From Seiridium cupressi (Eukaryota > Ascomycota > Sordariomycetes > Amphisphaeriales > Sporocadaceae): a stretch of 64,000 bases of DNA. Positions 44,349-56,481 of the stretch are shown one piece after another; the first letter of the stretch is position 1, and every line of letters starts with the position of its first letter. The notes below the pieces were generated by a model. The model worked only from the letters and a program-made list of their open reading frames with translations, searched no databases and was not told the origin of the DNA. The stretch is taken from assembly GCA_036674765.1 (NCBI GenBank), contig JARVKI010000009.1, positions 372,001 through 436,000 of the forward strand, given 5' to 3'. The position numbers were made by a program, and so were the translations under genes.

Positions 44349-45388
44349 GGCTGATGGGCGACAGTCTGTAGCTTGAGAATGGTGGCCTCAGGAAGACATC
44401 GAATCTATATAGATCTATAGGCCTAGATGAATACTGGGGCTCTTTGACGAGGGGTGTTGTGTTGTAAGTCGTCGCAGGTGTGAGTATACTGTTTATGGCC
44501 CGAGTCGCGTGGGGCAATAGAGTGAATAAAAAAAGAGCACCCTGAATGCGCGTGAAGAAGGGCGGCTTTTAGCAAGCTTGATAAGGACTCGAAAAAGTCG
44601 GCAGGTTGTCGATGAGGGCAGCGGGTACCAATCGCAATTGCTCAGTAAGTGAAGTGTTTGGGCGATGACGATGCCTGTGGCTCTCAATTGAGATCCAACT
44701 CTAGAAGCACAAGACGCGAGTTGGCGCCCGCTGGCTCAAGTGGGATCAACACCAGGCGGCCCCAGTCAGGTCGAGAGCCGGTTGCTATGGTGACAAGACT
44801 AGCGAGAACGGCCACCAATTGCTTGGCTGTGAATGCTCCGAGAGGCGCTCCAGATCAACCAATCTCCACCCGAACCTGGATCACCGATCTGATGGATGAT
44901 TCCCACACGCTGTAAAAGGTTGTCTATCAATCCGGTTTGAGGCAGTCTCACGCACGAAGCAATCAAGAGAAACAACAAGCGTTGTTTTGATCAAGGTCCA
45001 TTCTGCATTTGTGGGGGGAGGAATGACCGAAATTCAACACCTACATGTAGAAACAACTTCCCTGTCTGTCGGTGGCTCTGCGCTGGCCCCATGTCAAGAA
45101 CCAATAGAAAAACCGAATGGGGCCTAAGTGGTCTGTGCTCAAACCACTTAACGCGTCCGAAGCTTTGGAGGCGCGTCGTCTAGCGAACCATTTTTGTCCC
45201 ACTTGGACTCTTTATGTACCTCCCTAAGCGCCAGTGGAGCACGAACCTTTGCCCTGGTGTTGAATTCAAGCCTTGCTCCGACGAACACATGCCGACGCTC
45301 GTTACTTGCCGTGGGCGTTCAAAGGTTGTTTCCTGAAGGGCTGCATCCAAAATGCCAGTATTCCGTCGTTGTTCCTTGTCTTGATGCA
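44349..45388. promoter_or_regulatory. Shared divergent promoter region
   Basis: This 1.04 kb between two divergent start codons must contain both promoters. No gene is seen inside. The frame of the right-hand gene is open from 45194, but it has no ATG before 45389, so that part is taken as leader. Confidence 0.5.
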
Positions 45389-48300
45389 ATGACGTTCGAT
45401 GCCCCAGGAATGGAAACTCTCAGGGACAGAAGGATGTCCCTGGTCGAGGAGCCGATTTATTGCGCCGCCTACGATGACGGCGAAGAGGTTCTCTGCCTTG
45501 GATCGGATGAAGCCTTGAGCAGGCCTGAAAGAGTTGCCAAACGCTTGCGCTATGAGGATCATGCTTTACGTTATCTCAGGGGTCAGCGTCCGAGGCTGTT
45601 GTCTGCCTCTCTACGAGGTCCCTTCGATCGTGCGTCAGGGTGGCGGAACCCCTGGTTTCCAGAAAACCAGGTCATCAGAAACCGAAACGATTCTGCCAAC
45701 CACATACCCGCGCCGCAACCTTCAAAGACTCCTGTCCACACGAACGACACCAGCAAAATATGTTTGGAGATAGTTGGAGCTCTGGTACATCAGACACCAG
45801 CGACAAGGGACTCCCTTCAATGTCACCTTCCCAGTCCCCATAGCCATCGCGAACTTGAACTCGAATTTGCCGACGATCCTCAGCTTAATACGGACACTCG
45901 ATCACGAATACAAGAATGGGCCAAAAACGTTCCCGTCGATAACTTCCAAAGAGACGATTTTTGGGCGCCAGCTGACGGGATTGCTGATATCTTTGATGGG
46001 GGCGTTACTCCAAAGAGACCAGCTGGTAAAGATTGGCTTAAGAGCAAACTCTATAAGCGTAGGAGAAAAGATTGCACGTCATTTGTAACTGCATCGACCC
46101 CCACACCGGCCCCTGCTCCCCTCTCTGGAGACGAGGCAGCCCGCGCCGTATCATTTGGCTCTCTTGGAAGACCGTCACAGATCACCGCAACAGCAAGCTA
46201 CAATTCTGGACAGAACACCCCAGGATCGTGCGCTGGAACGAGGCTTGAGGGCTTGTTCAACAGACCTTCGTCAAAGGGCAAGGCGTATGCAAATGATCAG
46301 TCTCGTAAAACTCGAAGTCCTCCACACAATGTGGCAGTCAAGATGAGTGCTTTCCCCATGGATCCGGATAAGGAACACCAGCAAACTTCCACAAGTTCAA
46401 ACTGTGATGCTTCTAATGCACGGTCGAGCGCTTTACCCTCCGAAACTCTGCAACCAGTCACGGGTTCCAGTCTGGGACTGACTGTGGCAGCGCAAGGCCA
46501 GCAGACCGACCACGACGAGTTAGACGCAAACAAAGTCAACGTGGAATTTAGTCACAAGGCTCATAATCAGCATAATATTGAGCAGCAAACAGTACCTTCA
46601 GAGCAAGGTGCTGTTAGCTTCGAAAGCCACCTAGATAGGAGCTTCCATTATAAGGCGCGTACTGTTAAGCAGGATGCAGTTAAGCTCGGGAATGAAAGTA
46701 TGGTTGGGAATCAATCACAACCTGCACAGACAGCCACCCCTGAATCAGAAGATCACAGCGAGACAGTCGGAGTGCATCAATTGGAAGCGAGCGATGGAAC
46801 AGAACGAGATAGTCTGAAACAGCATATATACGGCAATTCTAGAGAACCACCGGTCCATCATTCGGTAGCTCAGCAAGAGGCTACCGGAAAACCCGAAGAA
46901 GAGCTCCAAACGGCGACTACCTTGGGCGAAGCGAAGGACAGCTTTCCGGAATTGAAGGAGGCCGCCATGTGCGAAGGAACAACGCTCTTGGGGGAAACGG
47001 ACAATTCCGAATCCAATCAACAAAAACTCGATGCTCCGCAAAGACTACCGGGAAGTGTGAACGAGATTGAGTCAATTAGCAACGGAGGCAAGATTGTTCT
47101 ACAGGTTGCAAAGCAGACTCCTAGAGCGTCATCACAGAGACCTTGGACCGAAGGAATGGCTGATGAAGGCTCCACCCTTATTGGAGATGTAACGGAAGTT
47201 GATGCAAGCACACCACTCAGGATAGCCAGGCCTCCCGAACGACTTGAAGCTGTCAAGTCTATTCCACAGCCTGTCTCCGCCTTGGGACCCGAGGTCCCTC
47301 ACCCTGAGCTGCGTGAGAAACTAGAAACTTCGTTGTGTGTAAACGAATTACTAGGAAATCCCAGCAAAGCACAACAACCTACTGAAGCGAGCCTTTTGAA
47401 TAATACACCTGGGGCAAGGGACGTCCCCATGCCCGGCTGGACTCCGCCTCTCAGCAACACCCTCCCTGCAAAAACAAATTGTTCGGTGCCTCACCTGGAG
47501 GAGCTATCAAGTGCAAACGGAAATGAAGTGGTTCCAGATGATGTTTCGGATGCCGAAGATTCGATCGTCATGGTCCCGCTTTCGCAGGCAGAGTGGACAG
47601 TCCTTGACTGTACCGACGTACCGACACACCCTGTAGATGACTTCCCGGAGCAATCTGAACTCGCGTCTATAAATATTGAATCTGTCGTGCAGGAAGAGTC
47701 TCTGCGGGAAGGACCTGGGGCCGTTGTCGTGCAGAGTCCATGGATACCTGATGGACGCGACATCAAGGTGGAAGCAGCAGGAGAGAAAGAATGGGTGTCT
47801 TGGTCCCTTCCTGCGAGTGTATCAGATTCTCCCATGGAACCTACGCCCCAGCCTGAAACAGGGTCTTCAAGGCAGGAGCCTTCGGCTCGAACGGTTGATG
47901 GACAAGTTCATGTTGCTGCCCTGCACAACTCAGAGGTGCTCCGTCTCCCCTTAGTACGAGAGCCATCACAAATCTCATTGGGGTCCCCCAAAGAACAACA
48001 GAGTTCATGGAACACCCCAAACAACCATGCCATGAACACTGTCCAGCAAGGAGTGCCTTCTTCTCCGTCTCATCAGCCGTTACCGATCAACAGCTCTAGT
48101 GCAACCAGTACGGCGCTACATCATGCCTGTATTGCACCAAACATTCCCTCGGTGTCAGTAGGGCTTTTCAATATTAGCCAGTCCGAATTACCTGCTCAAC
48201 CAGCCACACCCTTAGAGACTGATGGACGCCAAAGAACTCCTGAACCAAACCTTTCCATCAAATCTTTCGCGACGTTTAACACTCCATCACCAAAACGTAG

Positions 48301-49024
48301 GCGTATCTCTAAACATCTCAGACTATCTGGGGATCGTTTACCGAGCACACAAATGTTAGCTGATGCAGCAAATAATAACCCATGGAACAGCGTCCGATCA
48401 AGCTTACGGTCTAGCGTGCGATCGCGCTCCCGTCTGCGAGTTTCTTTCGCTCTGCTTCCAGGCGAGGACAGTGACAATGACGCACCCGAACGGTCGCCTC
48501 ACTCAACTACTAAAGCGGTAGCATCCCCTCCTCCATTGTCTATGCTCGATGCAGAAGACGGCGACGTCAGCGACCATTTTCACAAACACTTCGACGCAGT
48601 AAAACAGAAAACTACAAACGATAAAATGAACACAAAATTTCGATTTGAGTCCCGTCTACTTCCTAGCGAGTCGCAACAAAAACCCCTGAGTCCCGAGGTC
48701 GGCATGATGGCACAGGCCTTCAAGGAGGCAGACGAACAACACAAGTTGAGAAGCTCTTCTGAGCCTGACATTATGATAGATGAACCGCAAGATGAAGTAA
48801 ACGATGAGCACGGGGCCGGACCACAGTCACCGTGGCGAAATGAGAGTCAAGGTCAAGGTACCGACGACGTCACTACTGTCCTGCAGAATTTGGACGATTT
48901 TCTAAACCCACGCTGGGATGTTGAGGCAGAGATGGAAAAGGCTGGAACCGCTGATGGAATAGAGAACCAAAGGCAAGAGCCAAGCCCAGGTCTGCTGCGA
49001 GGTAATGTTTGGGACGTATTGTGA
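45389..49024 (+). CDS. Conserved disordered protein of the fungal 'protamine P1' annotation type
   Basis: Single-exon protein of 1211 residues, function unknown. Ordered-looking parts are confined to the N-terminus, where VAKRLRYEDHALRYLRGQRPRLLSAS begins a block (about residues 45-105, followed by LRGPFDRASGWRNPWF) that I recall from Pezizomycotina proteins labelled 'protamine P1', to a block around residues 180-225 (DDFWAPADGIADIF, then KDWLKSKLYKRRRKD), and to the last 40 residues (NLDDFLNPRWDVEAEMEKA). The rest is low-complexity. A basic-serine cluster near residues 950-1030 (KRRRISKHLRLS, then a run of RSSLRSSVRSRSRLR) could bind nucleic acid or be phosphorylated, which probably gave rise to the protamine label; there is no real relation to sperm protamines. 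Nuclear location is inferred from KRRR motifs. The ATG at 45389 is the first of the frame. Confidence 0.8.
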   Translation: MTFDAPGMETLRDRRMSLVEEPIYCAAYDDGEEVLCLGSDEALSRPERVAKRLRYEDHALRYLRGQRPRLLSASLRGPFDRASGWRNPWFPENQVIRNRNDSANHIPAPQPSKTPVHTNDTSKICLEIVGALVHQTPATRDSLQCHLPSPHSHRELELEFADDPQLNTDTRSRIQEWAKNVPVDNFQRDDFWAPADGIADIFDGGVTPKRPAGKDWLKSKLYKRRRKDCTSFVTASTPTPAPAPLSGDEAARAVSFGSLGRPSQITATASYNSGQNTPGSCAGTRLEGLFNRPSSKGKAYANDQSRKTRSPPHNVAVKMSAFPMDPDKEHQQTSTSSNCDASNARSSALPSETLQPVTGSSLGLTVAAQGQQTDHDELDANKVNVEFSHKAHNQHNIEQQTVPSEQGAVSFESHLDRSFHYKARTVKQDAVKLGNESMVGNQSQPAQTATPESEDHSETVGVHQLEASDGTERDSLKQHIYGNSREPPVHHSVAQQEATGKPEEELQTATTLGEAKDSFPELKEAAMCEGTTLLGETDNSESNQQKLDAPQRLPGSVNEIESISNGGKIVLQVAKQTPRASSQRPWTEGMADEGSTLIGDVTEVDASTPLRIARPPERLEAVKSIPQPVSALGPEVPHPELREKLETSLCVNELLGNPSKAQQPTEASLLNNTPGARDVPMPGWTPPLSNTLPAKTNCSVPHLEELSSANGNEVVPDDVSDAEDSIVMVPLSQAEWTVLDCTDVPTHPVDDFPEQSELASINIESVVQEESLREGPGAVVVQSPWIPDGRDIKVEAAGEKEWVSWSLPASVSDSPMEPTPQPETGSSRQEPSARTVDGQVHVAALHNSEVLRLPLVREPSQISLGSPKEQQSSWNTPNNHAMNTVQQGVPSSPSHQPLPINSSSATSTALHHACIAPNIPSVSVGLFNISQSELPAQPATPLETDGRQRTPEPNLSIKSFATFNTPSPKRRRISKHLRLSGDRLPSTQMLADAANNNPWNSVRSSLRSSVRSRSRLRVSFALLPGEDSDNDAPERSPHSTTKAVASPPPLSMLDAEDGDVSDHFHKHFDAVKQKTTNDKMNTKFRFESRLLPSESQQKPLSPEVGMMAQAFKEADEQHKLRSSSEPDIMIDEPQDEVNDEHGAGPQSPWRNESQGQGTDDVTTVLQNLDDFLNPRWDVEAEMEKAGTADGIENQRQEPSPGLLRGNVWDVL

Positions 49025-51447
49025 AGGATTAAGGCATCTGGTCGGCGCAAATGACGGAGTTTCAATGATTGTTGTCGAATATGGACATGATGATACCCTT
49101 TTCTCCCTTTATGAGACATGACAAGAGTCGTACGAGTCCACATCGATCATAGCATTGCTTGTTAGAATAGAGCGGGCATTATCATCATAGCATCATCTGC
49201 ATCAAATGTAGCTATGGCGTTGCCTGACAAGATTGGGCGTTACCGATAACACTTACACTAATCAAGTTTTTTTGTCCGTGATCGGCGGCCTAGTTCTTGG
49301 TCTTGAGATGATTGGTTATTGAGTGTGTGTTTCATGGCTACAGATCATTGTCACATCATGTAGACCACCAGGACGTAGGCCTTAGGGGAGCCTCATCCGC
49401 AGACTAGCATACAACGGCCCAATACATTTGACAAGATTCATGGGACATGCCTTTTGGGCAATTTGCAAACGCCTTCATTGAACTCGAGACATAAAAATAA
49501 TTTACATTAAAAAATTTTGTAGCGTGGTGGCCCAGACAGAAAACTATCAAACCAAGAGGATATGATATATCAACGTGCAGCGAGACCACAACGGGTCTGC
49601 CAAGTGTCTGCATCCGCAACCAGCCATCCAGCTATACTGGATTGGCAGGCTGGAAAGTTACTGTAAGCTTTGCATGCCAAGACCTCTCTGAATGCAAGTG
49701 GTAGATAACTAACTGACTGTTTGCTGTGTGTAAAATGCCCCTGGTCCGGTTTGTGGTCCCCCAACGGCGATGAGATAGCCACGTTGTCAATTGATTGGCC
49801 CTGAAGAAATCTCAGAGACTATGCACGGTCTGGGTCTGGATGTTGTCGAAACCTGGTCCTAAGCCTAGTCGTAATTGGTCGGGAAGTGACTATTCCTACA
49901 TTTACACCCACGTCTTATCTCGCACCGTAGCCGTCTTGGTCAGCAGCGTCCCGTCCCGTTCTGATGTGTGATCGCGCTAGGTTAGATAACTCCGAGACGT
50001 TAAGTTGGCAGCAAGTCGTACATGTCGCACACTCAGTTCAGTTACCAACTCCAAAATTCCATCATCTTCATTCGGAACGTGGTTCTATACTCGAATAGTT
50101 ATAGCATCTGGCGGATGGCGTTCCGCGTTGAAGCATAGCTTATAGTTTCACGCTATCCCGCTGAGGAATAGTTAGCCACAACCTCGATGGTCCAATCAGA
50201 GTTGGCAGGGGGGCCGTGTGCAGAGAGGACGAAGCTCGGGTGATTGCACACAGATCAACTTCTGGCAGCTTTGACAAGACGGCTCGAATGGCAAGAATTG
50301 AACGGTGAGATTCTCATTTTGTTGGGAGTTGTCACCGCTTCTTCTCTCGGATCCTGTCAGGATGAGGATAGCCACAACGTGGTCATCTAGGGCAGGGAAT
50401 GATCAGCCAACTAGCCAAATTGCAGTCCTTCCAAGTCTACGGTCAGCGGTCAAACGAGCTTCAGGTTGTAGAACGAGGCTGTCTTAAAGTTGAGTTTTAT
50501 GACGGGATACTTCCGAGTCAAACATGCCGGGCAGATATCAAGTTTGCGGCGTTGCACCTGTCTCAATACAGGGATTGTTTTCACTATTGCGCATATCCAA
50601 GCAATTGGGACCTTGGCAAGTAATACAAGATGTCTCCATAAAGTACTCATGCCTACATGTTCGTCGACAGCCGTGAATGAGGCAAAGTTACAGTGTGCTC
50701 ATACATGAACGGGATCATGGTAGAAAATAATATTCTGCTTGCACCTGACACGCCAGAGGTCCGGTACGGACGCGGGGCCGAATGACGTTGAAATTGGATA
50801 AGATGGTGTCAGGTGATGAAGGAAGCTCGTTAAGCGTCAAACTCAATTGGAGATTCCGGAAACAAAATGCGCCGCTCCAAGAGAAAGTGAAGAAGACTGC
50901 CTACTACTTGGTACTTGACTACAACTACCACAATCATGGGGATATGGAGAATGGGGATTGGAAGTCAGGACTGGCGGCCTGACGAATGCCCCATTCGAGG
51001 TACCTCCTAATCTGCCTGCATACAATACCGCAATCCCCCAAGTTTTGTCTGCCCCCGTCGAGCGGACTGCTGTGCTGCACCCACTGTTGTTTATTTCCAG
51101 GCCCAGCGCTTTGGCTGTCGATGCCGGGGTGCCCTAACTTGTTAGGGCAAGGCCAGGTGCCGTCCACCCCTCTGTCTGGCTGATAACGAGGCCCGATTTG
51201 CGCCCGAACGCCTGCGCTTGCGCTGGCGCGTGCTGCAGGGCAGGTACTTAATCAAAGGCACGCCACCGAATAAAACTAGCATGTACCTGACCTTGGGTTT
51301 TGCCTTGCTCGCTTTGACGTTGCGTTACCACCGATATCACTTTTCTATTTTTCCGATTCCCACACCACATGGGTTGTACCTCCGCCGCGCTCACGACTGC
51401 GAATCATTCCACCCACATTGCCGCAGCATTCGCCAGATGTTCACCTC
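49025..51447. other. 2.4-kb intergenic region upstream of KCS1
   Basis: No supportable gene is seen. The region includes an AT-rich patch at about 49488-49522. The last 500 bp should hold the KCS1 promoter and leader. Confidence 0.4.
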
Positions 51448-54400
51448 ATGTCCAGTCCGTCTACTAAGCTCGAAAATGCCGCATCCGCTGCATCGCTGAG
51501 CACTGCTCTGTCGGGTCTGGCGAGCCAAACGCAGCGACCAGAGACAGGGACAGAGCCAGCACCGGCGCCCCCAGCTAACCAGGACGCCACATCCCCGGTG
51601 GTTTTGCATGAGGGCGTGAACGTGGATGTGGATGTGGGTGCTGATGCTGATGCTGCGACTGGGACCACGAACGATGCTATTGCTTCTCCTCTGGTGATTG
51701 ATTCTGTTGAGGACGCTGTACCTGTACCTTTATCTCTCCCTGCACACCCGGCAGCGCATGTCTCGCCGTCGGTGGTGCCAGGTACTCCAGATACCAATCA
51801 TGCGTCTACCACTCCCACACTCCCCTCTGCCGCCGATCAGGGCAGTAATAAAAAGTCCCGTCCTCCCATAACAACCTTAAGATCCAGTGGTCCCTCCCTC
51901 TTATCGCAAGCTCTTGCTTCTGCCAGAGGTATCCTTCCCACGTCGCCCTCCGCAGCACAGTCCGATCCACGCCGTCCCGAGCAGAAGTCGGCGCATTCTT
52001 TTGGGGGTACCCCAGCCAATGCCTTGAAAGCGCCGCAGGGTTTACGGGCTGGTCAACTTGGTAATGACGCTCAGGATGAGATCGCTTCACAGGGTGATGG
52101 CGCGCCGTTGATGCCGAGAGTACATTCCCATGACGAAGTCACATCGGCTTCGACTACCGCAGCGCCCCTTTCTTCGTCCCCGATTGCTGTAGTCAACGCC
52201 GGCGTCACCCTGCCCTCTCACCTCGAAATGCCCGGACGGACGATCGATCGAGCCGCGCCCAATGGCCACCCAGATATGCTTATCGGCACTAAAGAACGGC
52301 CCAGATCGCTAGAGCGTACTGCCAGGGAGATCAGGACGCACCAGCTTGAGGCCAATGGCAGTGCCTCGGCGAACGTTGGCGACACGTCACTTTCACCTGG
52401 CGATACGGCAGTAGAACAAAACATACCGACCTCGGCAAACGAAAATGGTGATCCCCGTGTACAATACAGAACATGGAGGGCGGAGCGAACATTATCACTT
52501 GGTCCTGAAAAGGCTTGGTCCATAGGCAAAGGGGATCTGGCTGGAGCGGAGCCCGGGCAGGTTGAGAAATCCATCGCTGAGGCGCTTGCTGGCGTTGAGC
52601 CAACACGCAGTCGCAAGGCCAGTCATAGTCTTCGATTCTTCAAGGAGGGCTTGCCAAACGAAAAGGGCAAGCGCAAGGAGCCGAAACGCAAGGATGACCT
52701 GAACACACATGCAGAGCCACGCGAGGATGCTCAGAAACAAGCCTCTGAAACTCCGCAGCCTGCCTCGCCCTCGCCAAGGTGCATCCAAGACATAATTGGC
52801 CTTACGACTGACTTGGTGTACCCGTCGGCTGGCTCAGCCGTAGAATCCCCTGTCGAGGAGAATCAAATCACGGACTATTTCGGTTTGAGGCCGCAGCCCA
52901 AGGACCAAGATCGATCTCGGCAGCTGTCACCCATTGCTGAACAACGCAACGGGAAGCCCCACGACCATGAAGCAACAGAGAACTCGGCTGCGGTGGTTGG
53001 CAACGAGGCCCGGAGAGAGTCGGGATCAGAGACCGTGATCGCAGATACCCCCGAGGAGGGAGACGATTCTGGCGAAGAGAAGATCTCATCGGCCTTCTTT
53101 GTACCTCATCAAGAAGCTCCACCATTGATAAAACCAGAGAACAATTCTGGACGACCGATTCCAGTGCATCGACAATCAGTTGCGAAAGATGCAAGTCCCT
53201 GGCTCGTCAAGGCAGACGAACCGGAAGTTGAGGATGGGAACCTGGCTCAAGACCCTCGTGGGCAATCTGATGAACAAGATCAAGGTATCGTGAGCCGAGA
53301 CGGGGACGACTTTGCAATTGAGGAAGATGCCCTACCTCTCGAGAAATCCCACACTGTTCCAGGTAGACTTTCGCGCCCAGTGTCTGAATACTATGACGAC
53401 CACGTACATGAGCACCAGTTTGCACCCAAAAGACCTCTTGAGGCCATTGAACTTATCCCCTACAAGCATCAAGTCGGTGGTCACACGACGTTGTGGAGGT
53501 TTTCCAAACGCGCTGTCTGCAAACAATTGAATAATAGTGAAAATAAGTTTTACGAAAACATTGAGCGTTACCATCGCGACTTGCTGCCGTTTTTACCAAG
53601 GTTAGTACGAATCCGCAGAGTTCAGCGCCGGTTTACCCCGTCGTATCATGCCGTGTCGGTCAGGCTAACGACTCTGCAGGTACATTGGTGTGCTTAATGT
53701 CACCTTTCAGAAGCAACCACGTCGCCGGTCCACAATCAAGAAGGAGGAGGGCTCCACATCAGAACAGAAGCCAATGGTTCAGGATATCGAGACAAATGGT
53801 CACGACACGACCTCACGCCTAGACCTCCCAGAGAACCTTGGAGAACCCCAGAATGGGGGCAAAGAACACCGAAGGATCATCAGCCAGTCGATGCAGTCGA
53901 CGCAAATTCCCATTCCAACCGTGACCTTCGTAGACAACCAGCACATTCTACCTAGGAGTCTATTGCAGCCGACCTCTGGCGATGTGCCCCAGCGCGGTAG
54001 AAGTGCGTCTGTGGCTGTCTTGCATGACATGGTCGACCCTGACAAAGATGAAAACCCTGCCGAGCCGGGCTCATTGTCCAAACGGCCAAGTCTAGAAACA
54101 CGCCATGCTAATAGCTGGGGAGCCACCACGGTCAATAAACGCCTGCGCAACGAGGTTTTCAACGATGCCTTCCTCCAACGACCAATTCCGGTTCAGAAGC
54201 ATCAGAAACCAGCGTCTCACTCGAGGACTATTCCTAGACGGGCTGTCCAGGGGCAGGTAGCTCGGCCCAGCACCGCCGATCCCGATCTTCAGCCTTCCCG
54301 AACTGAGACGAGAGGATTGATGAAAGGGCCACACGGGCCCAGCCCTCTTCGGGCAAGCCCACAGCTTTTGCAGCTTCAAAGCGATCTTGGCCACGACGAA

Positions 54401-55609
54401 AAGAGTCTCAAGGTTGAGGGAGCGGATGAAGTCAAAGATGTCACTGGTACTAGTGCTCCCGAGCCTGACACGTTGGCTGAACACTTCCCTCCTCATCAGC
54501 GACGTAAGCGAAGGTACTCGGGCACAAATCTGAGGAGGAGGCCAGAGGACTTTAGTGGATCTCGTGGTGATCTCAAGTATTTCGAGAATGTGGACGAGGC
54601 AGGCTACAAAGGCGACGTTGAGAGTCCTCTCTCACCGTCGAACACCAGTACGTTAACAGGGCCTAGCCAGACCCCTACAGATGTGAACCAGGCACCTACA
54701 GAAATTGTGTTGCCCCAATCAGCATACTCCTCAGCTGTGCCATCCGAGCTGCCAAGTCCAGCTGTTGAGTTCAAAAAATTTCCCCGGCCTGTCAACCCCA
54801 AGGAGGCCCAGACACAACAAGAATCCATCAAATTCTTCCTGCTCTTAGAGGATTTGACCGCAGGCATGAAGCATCCGTGCATCATGGACCTCAAAATGGG
54901 CACGCGGCAGTATGGTGTAGATGCCAACACCAAGAAACGGGATTCGCAACGTCGCAAATGTGCAGGCACAACGTCTAAAAGCTTGGGTGTTCGAGTATGC
55001 GGTCTACAGACATGGGACGCCAAGGAGCAAAAGTACATCTTCAAGGATAAGTACTACGGCCGAGACATCAGGGCTGGGAAAGAGTTTCAGGACGCATTGA
55101 GACTCTTCCTCTCCAACGGGGTGGATGCTTCGAGCGTCCTGCGACACATTCCTACGATTCTTCAGAAGCTCAATCAACTTGAACAGACTGTGCGGCGCCT
55201 GCGAGGTTATCGATTCTACGCGGCCAGTCTCCTCATGTTCTACGACGAGGATACGACTGGCAACGAATACGACACCGTCATTGAGGATTCGACGACGGAC
55301 TTTCCAACAGACACGGAAGATGCGCCAGGGGCGAGGCGACATCGCAAGAGGGAGATTGATTTCAAGATTGCCGATTTCGCGAACAGTGTTACCCCGAACG
55401 ATGTGGGCAAAGACAAGCCGTGTCCACCCAAATATCCCAATGAGCCAGATCGAGGATTTCTGCGCGGCCTGTGCAGCCTCAAAAAGTACTTTCTTCGCAT
55501 TCAGAAAGAAGTCAGGGAGGAGTTGGGCCTGGTCTCGCATTACAGACAAGGGAGATGTCAAGAGGGAGTCGATGAGGTTGAGGGCAGTTATGATTCTGCC
55601 AGCGACTAG
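51448..55609 (+). CDS. KCS1: Inositol hexakisphosphate kinase Kcs1
   Basis: Makes the pyrophosphate IP7 from IP6, a signal in phosphate homeostasis, telomere maintenance and stress response. Two exons (51448-53600, 53680-55609), phase-2 intron beginning GTTAGT and ending CTGCAG, give 1360 residues. The first 670 residues are disordered. The IPK fold starts at [18 protein letters not shown] and crosses the intron at [11 protein letters not shown]; an insert of about 370 disordered residues follows before the core [22 protein letters not shown] (about residue 1117), which carries the family PxxxDxKxG motif. Downstream are SLLMFYD and [10 protein letters not shown] (about 1278), the SLL and ID-F equivalents that bind the substrate and metal. 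The length is larger than yeast Kcs1 because of N-terminal disorder. The ATG at 51448 is the first in frame. An acidic Asp-Val/Asp-Ala run occurs near residue 60. Confidence 0.93.
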
Positions 55610-56481
55610 GTCGTATCCGAGGCCGTTGGCTTCATCGATACGTTATAATTCTTGATTGATTTGAAGGGGAAGGTCGTCATTAGAGAGGAGTTGGCTTGAT
55701 TTGCATTTTTCACACAAGATTATGAGGAGTCGGCGGTTTTCCCTTGGGCGCTTGGGGGGCTTTTGTCGCATTTCCTCTACATACCCCTGACTATGCATGT
55801 CGCAGGCGTCCTGTCGCTTGTTGTTGTTCTGTTTTGATGACGATACGAAATTGGTTCCATTGGTATACAATTGTTCATGTCTATAATAGATAGGATTTAG
55901 GCTTGAACACGCCGCCAGTAACGCGACTTTGGCCAATCACCAAAAATGCTAGACTAGTTTGTGGTTTGTTGTCGCGGAGAAGAGATTGAGATGATGTGGT
56001 TGTCCTCTTATAACTACAGGTAGACTGGTAGAGAAAATGTCTTTTCTGCTCTATTTAATGATCCGTAACTCATTCCGTCTCGCTTTGTACAGATTATATC
56101 CGCGTAGACATGCTGCCTAGTTGTGTACTCAAACAATTTAATCCACGGTATTACATCGCCAAATCTGATATCCGGCGCAATGCAAGGTTGGAACATTCTT
56201 TGCCACTCCATATATTACCAAAGGACAATGCATTTGTTGGATCAATCCGAGCCGGAGATAACGAGGACAATCATTAGTTTTTACACACAACTCGGGATCA
56301 TGGCATGTTTTGCGTTGTCTCGCCTAATAACAAAATGTTCGCAATACTCTTGAGAACAAAGGTTTAATCTCAAACGTATCATGACAAGCCCGTTGTAGCC
56401 AAGTTGTAGGACATTGTTCCCAAGCAGTTCACTGGCTGCTTGCCGTCTACATAAATACACTCTATTACACAACACAACAAA
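55610..56481. other. Intergenic, with a TATA-like promoter at its right end
   Basis: No gene is seen. Just before 56482 the plus strand has a TATA-like CATAAATA near 56451 and an A/C-rich leader ending CAACAAAATG, a good translation-start context in fungi, which supports the next small gene. Confidence 0.45.

Noticed and set aside
45194..45388. N-terminal extension of the 'protamine P1'-type protein by 65 residues
   Set aside because: The frame is open but contains no ATG before 45389; it would need a TTG start.
51418..51447. Ten extra residues at the Kcs1 N-terminus
   Set aside because: They would start at TTG; the first ATG is at 51448.
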